From Candidatus Opimibacter iunctus (GTDB taxonomy: Bacteria; Bacteroidota; Bacteroidia; Chitinophagales; Saprospiraceae), in NCBI GenBank assembly GCA_016716665.1, contig JADJVH010000014.1, forward strand, positions 41,001 through 105,000: a DNA stretch of 64,000 bases. The letters run 5' to 3'. The translations under genes and the position numbers were made by a program. Each line of letters opens with the position of its first letter. Position 1 is the first letter of the stretch. The notes below the pieces were generated by a model. It made no database searches and was not told the DNA's origin. It saw only the letters and a program-made list of their open reading frames with translations. Below, in pieces: positions 42,730-50,436 of the stretch.

Positions 42730-43001
42730 CTACTTCACTGCGTCAGCAAGAGCAGATCCGGCTTTGAATTTAGCGGTCTTCTTTGCTTTGATCTTGATCG
42801 TTTCGCCAGTTGCCGGGTTACGACCTGTACGTGCAGCACGCTTGCTAGTGGAGAATGTACCAAATCCAGGAAGAGTCACTTTATCACCTTTTTGAGGGTC
42901 TTTGTGATCGCTTCGATGGTTGCATCAAGTGCGCGGCCAGCATCAGCCTTAGTCAGGTCTGAGCCTTTTGCAATAGCTTCAATTAAATCGCCTTTGTTCA
43001 T
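42730..43001 (-). CDS. HU-family DNA-binding protein, frame broken once
   Basis: HU bends and compacts DNA. From ATG 43001 the frame reads MNKGDLIEAIAKGSDLTKADAGRALDATIEAITKTLKK; then one base is missing in or next to the A5 run near 42885-42895. Beyond it the second frame gives the HU beta-arm (GFGTFSTSKRAARTGRNPATGE, residues 47-68) and KAKKTAKFKAGSALADAVK to TAG 42730-42732. The corrected protein has exactly 90 residues, the classic HU length. A whole-gene loss is unlikely for such a gene, so this is strong evidence for a sequence error. Its promoter is well defined. Confidence 0.9.
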
Positions 43002-43041
43002 TTTCAGCTTATTAATGTTAAATAATATATGAATTCGGGCG

Positions 43042-43073
43042 TAAATGTAGGTCGCGGATATATTAAAAACAAA
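43042..43073 (-). promoter_or_regulatory. Promoter of the HU gene
   Basis: TTTG (43070-43073) and TACATTTA (43042-43049, one mismatch to TAnnTTTG) on the minus strand with a 20-nt spacer. The leader would be about 35 nt. Confidence 0.55.
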
Positions 43074-43157
43074 CTTTATACATGAAAAATGGACTGAAAT
43101 GCCTGATTTTATTGCCTTTTCTTGTTTCAGTAGCCCCAGAACCCCTATTTTCACGGC

Positions 43158-43382
43158 ATGAAGCACCTCGTGTACGTCTTTTTTCTAGTAATTATAGCCA
43201 TCTCAGCGCCCTCCTGTAGTAAGAAATCAGGCTGTCCAGCCGAATCTGCCCAAACAAAGGTGGACAAGCATGGGGAATACAAATCGAGCAAGACCACCTC
43301 AGGATTGCTCCCTCCAAAGAAAAATTACAAGAAGCAAAAGGGTGCTTACAAACCCAAACACAAGGAAGTCCATCACAATTGA
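43158..43382 (+). CDS. Small lysine-rich lipoprotein
   Basis: A 74-residue product. The signal peptide MKHLVYVFFLVIIAISAPSC ends in a lipobox-like APSC (Cys 20). The mature part is short and basic (SKKSGCPAESAQ, then KKNYKKQKGAYKPKHKEVHHN). No domain is recognised. Similar tiny lipoproteins are common in Bacteroidota. It is divergent from HU and convergent with the peptide permease gene; a 9-bp palindrome (GATGCAAGC / GCTTGCATC, 43381-43400) begins on its stop codon. Confidence 0.7.
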   Translation: MKHLVYVFFLVIIAISAPSCSKKSGCPAESAQTKVDKHGEYKSSKTTSGLLPPKKNYKKQKGAYKPKHKEVHHN

Positions 43383-43474
43383 TGCAAGCCCGCTTGCATC
43401 TTGCAGAAAATTAAGTAAAGAGATGATGATATGTAGAGACGCGATTAATCGCGTCTCTACATATCATCATCTCT
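43381..43474. repeat. Palindromes between convergent genes, including a perfect 56-bp palindrome
   Basis: First, GATGCAAGC / GCTTGCATC (43381-43400). Second, 43419-43474 is a perfect palindrome with 28-nt arms and no loop; its centre reads GAGACGCGATTAATCGCG. The DppC-like stop codon (43475-43477) begins on the next base. The pair could serve as a bidirectional terminator. Confidence 0.85.
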
Positions 43475-44680
43475 CTACCTGTTATCCACTTTTTCTTTCT
43501 GCCATGCATTGCCAATCGTATACAACGACAACAATGTGAAGAATATCGCAAGTCCGGGAAAGACCACCAGCCACCATGCATCAAAATGATTTCTTGACTG
43601 GGCAAGCAGGCGGCCCCAATTGATTTCTTCAGTCGGCAAGCCGATACCCAGGAAGGATAATGAAGTCTCCGCCAGGATCGCAGAGGAAACACCAAATATA
43701 AAAGAGATCAATACGGGCCTGAAAGCATAAGGCATGATATGCCTGCGCAAGATTTGCCATGAAGGTACATTGAGGATTTGTGCAGCTTTGATGTAATTGG
43801 TTTCTTTCATCTTAAAAACCTCTGCCCGCATATATCTCGCCATCGAAGGCCAACGCAATAACGCTATGGTCAGCATGACCACCACCCAGCCTTTTAACGG
43901 GACGATGGCCACCAGTATCAGGATGAGAAAGATTCCGGGAAACCCATCAATAATGCTCACCCATCCCATGACCATACCATCTACCCTCACAGGTATACTG
44001 CCACGCGAATCATTTCCTGATTTCTTAAAAAGAAAAATCACAGCAACTAAGAGCACTATAGTAGTCAGCATCTTGACTAGCAACGAAAGTGGTGTAAACC
44101 AAACCAGGAATATCATCATGCTACTGATCAGTATGATGGCCAGCTGAGCCCAAGTGATGCGCCAGCCCGCATTGCCCCACCATGCTGCCGCAGACCCGAG
44201 CGGTATTCCGATCAACAGTGCAATCAACATCGAACCAAATCCGATCAGCAGACTCACCCTGCATCCACGGATCAGGCCAGCCAGGACATCCCTCCCCAAT
44301 ATGTCCGTACCAAGCCAATGCCTGAAACGATACTGGTCCCCCTGAGCACTAAATGGACTTAAGTAAGAGCCGCTGCTGAGGTCAATCGTATGATGACTAT
44401 ATGGTACAGGAGCGCGCCACACTGATTCAAATGAAGTATTCCTCCAACTGACCGGAGAATGTGCCGGATGTGTTGCTGACAAACCCGATTCGGAGACACT
44501 CGAGAATAGTGGAAAATAAGTCCTGCCGTCAAGCTTGCAATAGTATGGTTTCTCATTTGAGATCAATGGCCCGAATACTGCGATAAAGGCAATCAACAAC
44601 AGAAAAATCCATGCGCATCGGACACCCAATCCAGCCATCCAACCCGGAAGCAAGCGCATCATTGACATCACTCTCTTCAT
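43475..44680 (-). CDS. Oligopeptide-type ABC permease (DppC/OppC-like)
   Basis: A 401-residue inner-membrane permease. The N-terminal helix (AWIFLLLIAFIAVFGPLIS) is followed by the OppC signature HWLGTDILGRDVLAGLIRGCRVSL near residue 125 and the EAA loop ETNYIKAAQILNVPSWQILRRHIMP near 305. Two insertions, a periplasmic one of about 80 residues before HWLGTD and a hydrophobic one near residues 190-235, make it longer than the usual ~300. It overlaps the DppB-like gene by 4 nt (ATGA), so the two are translationally coupled. It carries peptides or nickel-type complexes; the ATPases must be encoded elsewhere. Confidence 0.87.
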   Translation of the reverse strand: MKRVMSMMRLLPGWMAGLGVRCAWIFLLLIAFIAVFGPLISNEKPYYCKLDGRTYFPLFSSVSESGLSATHPAHSPVSWRNTSFESVWRAPVPYSHHTIDLSSGSYLSPFSAQGDQYRFRHWLGTDILGRDVLAGLIRGCRVSLLIGFGSMLIALLIGIPLGSAAAWWGNAGWRITWAQLAIILISSMMIFLVWFTPLSLLVKMLTTIVLLVAVIFLFKKSGNDSRGSIPVRVDGMVMGWVSIIDGFPGIFLILILVAIVPLKGWVVVMLTIALLRWPSMARYMRAEVFKMKETNYIKAAQILNVPSWQILRRHIMPYAFRPVLISFIFGVSSAILAETSLSFLGIGLPTEEINWGRLLAQSRNHFDAWWLVVFPGLAIFFTLLSLYTIGNAWQKEKVDNR

Positions 44681-46098
44681 CGCTCCATCGATTTGACCCT
44701 TGGATCAGCCCACTTGTAGATGACATCTGTAAGGATATAGGACAATACAGTGATCGTCGCCCCAAACATCAAAATGGGGAATACGACAGGCCAGTCACGA
44801 GCCATCAGGCTAGTGTACATGAGCCTTCCCATCCCGGGTATACTAAAGATCACTTCGATAATCAGCGATCCTGAAAGTAAAGCAGGCAATGCCCCTCCGA
44901 TAAGTGTGATCATCGGGAACAACGCGTTCCTGAATACATGTTTGTGGATGATGGTTTTTTCTGACACACCCATTGTACGAAGCGATAATACATACGGCTG
45001 ACGTAACTGGAGCAATACCGACTGTTTCATCTGTCTGGACACATATGCAAGTGAACCGAGTGAAAGGCAGAGCACAGGTAAAATAAGATGCTTCAAGAGG
45101 ATGCCGGATTTTTCAAGGAAATGGCCTCCTCCCTGATAAGATCCAAGTCCGCCGGCTGGCAATATGGAGAGCCATTCTCCCGAAGAAAGAAAATAAATAA
45201 AGAGTGTCGCCAGCCAGAATGAAGGCAAGGCATATAGTGCGAAAAGCTTGAGGTTGATGAGCCGTTCGATTTTCGATCCGTCATGTGTGCCACTCCACAC
45301 ACCTATCGCGACACCTAGCAGGATGGCCAGCACAAAGGCCAGACCGTTGAGCAACAAAGTCCATTTTAATGCGTCAAATATTTTACCCCATGCGTCGCGT
45401 CCATCAATCAATGAGGTCAGTGGTGCAAAGCTGATAAAGCCTGACATCCATTGATGGTACTGATTGTTCGTGCCATGCCAATACATCGATGGAAGCCATT
45501 CACTGGACGCAAGATCTTTTTTTGTATTAATGAGTTGTTCGACATCGGTATTCAACCTGGTTACAAGATTGGCATAGGCCGGGTCGTTATTTTCATTAGC
45601 AGCAACGAGCGTTTGAAGGCGTAGGATATTGTGGTGAGCAGTAAAGAGATCGTGTGTATGTAGCGTTTCGTGCATAGCCAAACAAAACTGATCTGCCACT
45701 ACCGAAGTGTCCGCCCTGGGGCATGCAAACTCAAGACCAGAAAGAAGGGTATGGTACAATTGCTTCACAGCATCTTTACGCCTGGTGGCTTGAGCCCATT
45801 TTTTTATTGTCTGCCGGTCATCAAGTGGAATGATACTGTACAACGAGTCAGGAAAATACCCATGGGCTATGGTAATGTAAAACAACGGAAGGTTAAGTCC
45901 CCTTTTTTCTGCTACACGTGCATACGCTTGCCGATGTTGCAGTGGATTGGCTGACGATGAATACCTTGATTCATCAATGCTCAGGTAATCCAGGATTTCA
46001 TCGCCAGGTACAAGTTTACTCAGGCAAAAAGCAATGATGGAAATGACTCCCAGCAGGAAAAGTGCACGGACCAAGCGCTTAAGCAGGGATCTGATCAT
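44677..46098 (-). CDS. Oligopeptide-type ABC permease (DppB/OppB-like) with large periplasmic insertion
   Basis: A 473-residue permease where ~310-340 is usual. The N-terminus (RALFLLGVISIIAFCLSKLVPGD) and the C-terminal core (LYALPSFWLATLFIYFLSS; LRTMGVSEKTIIHKHVFRNALFP, the EAA loop; EVIFSIPGMGRLMYTSLMARDWPVV) fit DppB. Residues about 45-225 are an insertion in the first periplasmic loop, mostly helical and polar, without a recognised domain. It follows the SBP_5 gene by 9 nt and overlaps DppC, giving the order binding protein, DppB, DppC. The insertion may contact the binding lipoprotein (inference). Confidence 0.87.
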   Translation of the reverse strand: MIRSLLKRLVRALFLLGVISIIAFCLSKLVPGDEILDYLSIDESRYSSSANPLQHRQAYARVAEKRGLNLPLFYITIAHGYFPDSLYSIIPLDDRQTIKKWAQATRRKDAVKQLYHTLLSGLEFACPRADTSVVADQFCLAMHETLHTHDLFTAHHNILRLQTLVAANENNDPAYANLVTRLNTDVEQLINTKKDLASSEWLPSMYWHGTNNQYHQWMSGFISFAPLTSLIDGRDAWGKIFDALKWTLLLNGLAFVLAILLGVAIGVWSGTHDGSKIERLINLKLFALYALPSFWLATLFIYFLSSGEWLSILPAGGLGSYQGGGHFLEKSGILLKHLILPVLCLSLGSLAYVSRQMKQSVLLQLRQPYVLSLRTMGVSEKTIIHKHVFRNALFPMITLIGGALPALLSGSLIIEVIFSIPGMGRLMYTSLMARDWPVVFPILMFGATITVLSYILTDVIYKWADPRVKSMER

Positions 46099-46107
46099 AG
46101 CGATGCT

Positions 46108-47863
46108 TTATGAGCCTGATGGTTTCAGCAGGCTCTCAAAATACCCTGGCCTGCGGGCAGAAGTTTGCAGTTGGATTCGTTTAGAAGCGATGATTCGCTC
46201 CAGGGGTACATATAAGTAAATAGCCGGCTGTTGTTCATAGATGATCTCCTGGAATTTCTTATACCATTGATCCATCGTTGCTATATCATCGGTAGATCTC
46301 AGTTCTTCGAGGACACGATCCATTTCAGGAGAGTGGAATCCGCTCCTGTTGCTTCCTCCTGATCTGTCATAGGATGAATGCCAATAAGGGAATGGGTCTT
46401 CTTTGCCTGGAAATGGCCTTATCCGTATGGGAAGCAATTGGTAATTATTTTGCCTTACATCTTGCTGGAGCTGGCTTGGATCAACGACTGCGATTTCAAT
46501 ATCAAATCCAACTTTTGCTGCATTCTCCTTGACAATATTGGCAATCGCCATGCCTTCTTCCTTGTTGGTGATTTTAATTTCCAGGTGCAATTCCTGGCGT
46601 TTTCCACCAATCATTTTATCAGGCGTCCCGTTGTTGTTGGAATCTGTCCATCCCGCTTCTTTAATCAATGCCAGGGATTTGGAGATATCCTGTGTGATCG
46701 GTTTGAGTGAGGTATTAAAATAACGCTTATCGGGGTGTACCGGGCCAACAGTTCGCCTGGCATACCCTTGCATCACATTGGTAAGGATCCCATCATAATC
46801 GATACAGTAAGCGAGTGCTTTTCGGATCCTCGGATCTGCAAGTATCGAATCACGATTATTGACTTCAATATAGTTGACCTGCATCAGGGCTGGTGTGGCA
46901 TACTGCACTTTTTCATTCCATGCCGGGTCAGCCTGCATTTTCTTAAAATCAGCTGCAGGTACTTCAGCCATGAGATCAATTTCCCCTGCCTTGAGGGAAG
47001 CTTCTGCCGAGGCGGCATCAAGTAGTATCCGATACGTGATCACAGAGGGGAAGGCCTGCAACAAGAGAGGTGGATCTTTAAGTTTGTCTCCCCACCAGTT
47101 TTCATTCCGCTTGAGGCGTATAAACTCTCCAGTCATCCACTGATCCAATGCATAGGGCCCGGATCCGACCACTGTTTCCCTGAAATATTCAGGTGATTCA
47201 TACAAGGTGGCAAATCGCTTGAGCAGACTGTCTTGTTCCGGAGTCCATACTTTGTTGGGATCCCTGAGTTCGGCGAGGGTAAACCCAGTCATGATATTTT
47301 CCTTGTCATACACATGGGCCGGATAGATATTAAAGTTGGTCGTGGCTTCGAGATCAAGGATATAGGAGCTATCCATATAGACGGCTACGTTCTTTGGGTC
47401 AGCAGGATCAATCTCGATTTCACTGATATAATCCATAAACCCTTTCCATGTCGGGGCATTGACATGGGGATTATAAACTGACTTAAAGGTGAAGAGGTAA
47501 TCCTCACCAGTGACAGGTTTGCCATCAGCCCAGACTGCTTCGGGCCTGAATGTCATTCTGAAGACTTTTCCGTTTTGGTGTTTGCCTTCTGTTACCTTTT
47601 CACCTACAGGCATACTGGTGATCAGAAGCGGGGATAAAGTCAATGACACTGGATCATATTCCGCTACAGGCAACAAGATCAGGCTTTCGATTTGCGACGC
47701 ATAAAGGCTCTTGGAAAATATCGGATGGAGACTTTCGGGTTCGTTGGGAAACCTGATGGTCACTTTCAAACGGAGAAATTTCGGGCGTGTTTTTGCAGGA
47801 GACAAATCCTGCTGCCAATACAACGCCAATGGCTATTTGTGTGATCATTCCCTTCCTGTACAT
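46108..47863 (-). CDS. Family 5 solute-binding lipoprotein of the peptide ABC importer, frame broken once
   Basis: A lipoprotein of about 584 residues after correction. ATG 47863 opens MYRKGMITQIAIGVVLAAGFVSC, a lipoprotein signal, then KNTPEISP. One extra base near 47768-47790 (short A, T and C runs) shifts the frame; after it the SBP_5 body runs on: VTIRFPNEPESLHPIF, GSGPYALDQW, ADPRIRKALAYCIDYD near residue 340 and DMQWYKKFQ-like C-terminal helices. SBP_5 proteins deliver peptides or related solutes to DppBC permeases, which are encoded immediately downstream. Without the correction the body would lack any export signal. Confidence 0.87.
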
Positions 47864-47982
47864 ATATCAAAGATAAACATGCAAAGGGGTTTTGAGAATA
47901 TCATTGGGGGCGGAACAAGAAGGCGTAGGAAGAATTTTACCGCCATTGTTAACCATGTGGTCCCGCAGGTGTTGTATGACTG

Positions 47983-48897
47983 ATGAAAAAGAAATTGTTG
48001 ATAGCCGGTGGAAGTGGCCTGATCGGGACAGCCATAAGTGAAAAAGCGCTTCAGGAAGGGTGGGAGGTGACGTTATTGAGCCGGTCTGGTGGTCCTGGCC
48101 GTATTGTATGGAATCCGCAGGAGAGTGCAATCCAGCTGGAAGAAAGTAAATCTTTCGATGCCATCATCAATCTTGCAGGTTCCTCTATCGCCGGAGGCAG
48201 GTGGACGGGTAAACGCAAAAAGGATATTGTTGACAGCAGGGTCCAGGGATGCAACACACTTCAAAAATACCTGCAGTCAGGCTTATTGACAACGGGAGTT
48301 TACATCGGAGCCTCCGCTATAGGAATATATGGAGATAGGAAAAATGAACCTGTAGACGAAAGCACACCGGTCGGCCCTGGTAAGGACTGGATGAGTAATA
48401 CAGTGCAGGAATGGGAAGCCGGGCACAGTAGGATACAAGCACTGGGGATCCAGACAATTGTTTTGAGAATCGGCATCGTACTCAGTAGGAAAGGTGGGGC
48501 ACTTCCTGAAATGCTCCGGACCGCCTCTCTTGGGATATTGGGATATTTTGGCAACGGGCGTCAGGTCTGGCCGTGGATACATATCGATGACCTTGTCTGT
48601 ATTTTCCTTCAGGCCGCAGGTGATGAGCATATGCAGGGTGTATATTTTGCCGGTTCTCCAAATCCGGTCACAAATAAAGCGATGACGATTGCTGCTGCCA
48701 AAGCATATTCTCCGCACCGGTTGGTGATTCCTGTGCCCACCATGATGCTTGCAATCTTATTGGGTGAAATGCGACAGATGCTTTTGCAGAGTTGTTCTGG
48801 GAGGCCAATGCGGCTGTTAAAGGAAGGATTTAAATTCCGGTATGATGATATTGCCAAAGCAATGGATCACCTTATCTCGAGGAAAACAGCAGAATAA
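47983..48897 (+). CDS. TIGR01777-family (YfcH-like) SDR epimerase
   Basis: A 304-residue extended short-chain dehydrogenase/reductase. The NAD(P)-binding motif LLIAGGSGLIGTAI is at residues 5-18; NLAGSSIAGGRWTGKRKKDIVDSR near 62 and SASAIGIYG-type ASAIGIYGDR near 110 with the catalytic Tyr are family-typical. The C-terminal DUF1731-like part (CSGRPMRLLKEGFKFRY) completes it. It probably acts on a nucleotide sugar, but no activity is established for the family. It is divergent from the SBP_5 gene and convergent with the HAD gene, 14 nt apart. Confidence 0.88.
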   Translation: MKKKLLIAGGSGLIGTAISEKALQEGWEVTLLSRSGGPGRIVWNPQESAIQLEESKSFDAIINLAGSSIAGGRWTGKRKKDIVDSRVQGCNTLQKYLQSGLLTTGVYIGASAIGIYGDRKNEPVDESTPVGPGKDWMSNTVQEWEAGHSRIQALGIQTIVLRIGIVLSRKGGALPEMLRTASLGILGYFGNGRQVWPWIHIDDLVCIFLQAAGDEHMQGVYFAGSPNPVTNKAMTIAAAKAYSPHRLVIPVPTMMLAILLGEMRQMLLQSCSGRPMRLLKEGFKFRYDDIAKAMDHLISRKTAE

Positions 48898-48911
48898 GGG
48901 GTCCAGTCGTA

Positions 48912-49337
48912 TTAAGGCTCGAATACTTCGATTTCCTTATTGAGCAGGACAAAATTGGTAAACTTGCCTTTAAACTTGGTTGCTTTAACAGTATGATTAT
49001 CAATCCAATGATAATTTCCGCCCCGAGGTTTGCCAACCAGCAAGCCGTGGTATTTAAACCCACATTTCTTCAGCCAGGTTTCTGTGATTTCGCGGTGTAC
49101 TTCGGTACGGGAGGTGAAAAAAGTGATGATATGGCCCTCATCATACCAGGTATTGATGATCTCAAGCGCATCGGGATAGCATGGCACATCCACCATCCGC
49201 TCAGGTTCTTCATTGGGTATGTCATCGCATACCGTACCGTCAATGTCGATCAGGAAATTCTTGACCTCAGCAGGAAGGCGGGGACTCAGGGTCTCTCCCT
49301 TCTCATTCAATACAGTAAGTAATTTTGGCTTTTTCAT
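48912..49337 (-). CDS. HAD-like phosphatase
   Basis: A 141-residue protein with the HAD core: motif I FLIDIDGTVCDD near residue 29 (nucleophile Asp and acid Asp), motif II FFTSRTEVH near 74 and a C-terminal GNYHWIDNHTVKATKFKG segment with a conserved Asp. It lacks a large cap domain. Homologs in Bacteroidota are often labelled as phosphoheptose-related proteins, a label I would not rely on. ATG 49337 is preferred to the TTG directly before it. The substrate is unknown. Confidence 0.78.
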   Translation of the reverse strand: MKKPKLLTVLNEKGETLSPRLPAEVKNFLIDIDGTVCDDIPNEEPERMVDVPCYPDALEIINTWYDEGHIITFFTSRTEVHREITETWLKKCGFKYHGLLVGKPRGGNYHWIDNHTVKATKFKGKFTNFVLLNKEIEVFEP

Positions 49338-49453
49338 CAATAGTTGATTAACAAATGCAAAGGGTGTGCCAAAGATATGTTGGCCTTGTGATATGGATTG
49401 TTAACTGATTAGTAACCCACCGAAAGGGAATTGTGAAAACAAAGGACAAGGCA

Positions 49454-50314
49454 TTAAAAATCTATATAGTTGGTGGGATCAACAGGCTTGCCATGGAGCC
49501 ATAGTTCAAAATGAAGGTGTGGACCGGAGGATAATTTCCCGGTATTGCCGATGATGGCTACCGCTTCGCCTGCGCGCACAAAAGCCCCGGTTTTCTTGAG
49601 GAGGGTGGCATTGTGCTTGTAGAATGAAACCATGTCATTACTATGCTGGATACCAATGGTATAGCCAGTTTCAAGCGTCCAGTCAGCGGTGATCACATGA
49701 CCGTCCCAGATGGCTTTGACCGGCGTATCATGGGGTGCAAGGATGTCCACACCCAAGTGGTCGGTCTTGGCATCAAAGGCACTACTGATCACCCCTGAGA
49801 TGGGAGGCATGAGGTACCTGTAATCTGCTTCGTTGAGTATAGCCCCCTGCGGGGAGTTGTTGACTATCGTATTGTCGATTGATTTTGATACCCCGTTGCT
49901 CACCACCGTGCCTGTTGCAGCCTTTTCCGGCTGAGAAGTCACTACCTTTGAGGTATAGGTTTTTCTGGGGGCAGAAATACTGTCTGGCTGGCGAACCAAC
50001 TGGTTAAAGCGCTCATAATAAAGCTTGTAGCTGGTCAGTTCGGACTCCAGGGTGGCCATTTTCTTGCTCAGCTTGATATATTCCGGGTGCTGGGATGGTT
50101 CGGCATATCCCGGGACTAATCGTTTGAGGGGGGTAAAAAAGATAACAACAGCCATAAGCCCCATAGCGACAAGGATCAGGGAAGAAAGGAGGATGTAAAT
50201 ATTGAACAGGGTGAGCCGGTATGAGCCCACTTCCTCCAGGGTTTCATCCTTTCGGAGTACCAACCTGTAGATCGTATGCCAGTTACGTTTGCGGGTTTTG
50301 ACCTGCTCTATCAT
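49454..50314 (-). CDS. M23-family (LytM-domain) peptidase, membrane-anchored
   Basis: A 286-residue protein. A single helix (residues 36-62, FNIYILLSSLILVAMGLMAVV) anchors it; a coiled-coil-like stretch (EYIKLSKKMATLESELTSYKLYYERF) leads to the LytM domain: HLGVDILAPHDTPVKA near residue 187 and GPHLHFELWLHG near 265, which carry the zinc ligands. The first His-xxx-Asp pair and the HxH are both present, so it should be an active peptidoglycan endopeptidase, or an activator of one. It is divergent from porW, with about 120 nt between the starts. Confidence 0.9.
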   Translation of the reverse strand: MIEQVKTRKRNWHTIYRLVLRKDETLEEVGSYRLTLFNIYILLSSLILVAMGLMAVVIFFTPLKRLVPGYAEPSQHPEYIKLSKKMATLESELTSYKLYYERFNQLVRQPDSISAPRKTYTSKVVTSQPEKAATGTVVSNGVSKSIDNTIVNNSPQGAILNEADYRYLMPPISGVISSAFDAKTDHLGVDILAPHDTPVKAIWDGHVITADWTLETGYTIGIQHSNDMVSFYKHNATLLKKTGAFVRAGEAVAIIGNTGKLSSGPHLHFELWLHGKPVDPTNYIDF

Positions 50315-50343
50315 ATGATGGGACGGATACTGATTTTTTAAAA

Positions 50344-50351
50344 TAAATTTG
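50344..50351 (+). promoter_or_regulatory. Candidate -7 element of porW
   Basis: TAAATTTG on the plus strand, 86 nt before GTG 50437. No clear TTTG at -33. Confidence 0.35.
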
Positions 50352-50436
50352 CCTCAAATTCAGTTAAATAGCATTCAACCTTTCAGGAAATCCCGGTTCA
50401 GTTTTGAAATCAGACAGCCTTATATACCATATTAAC

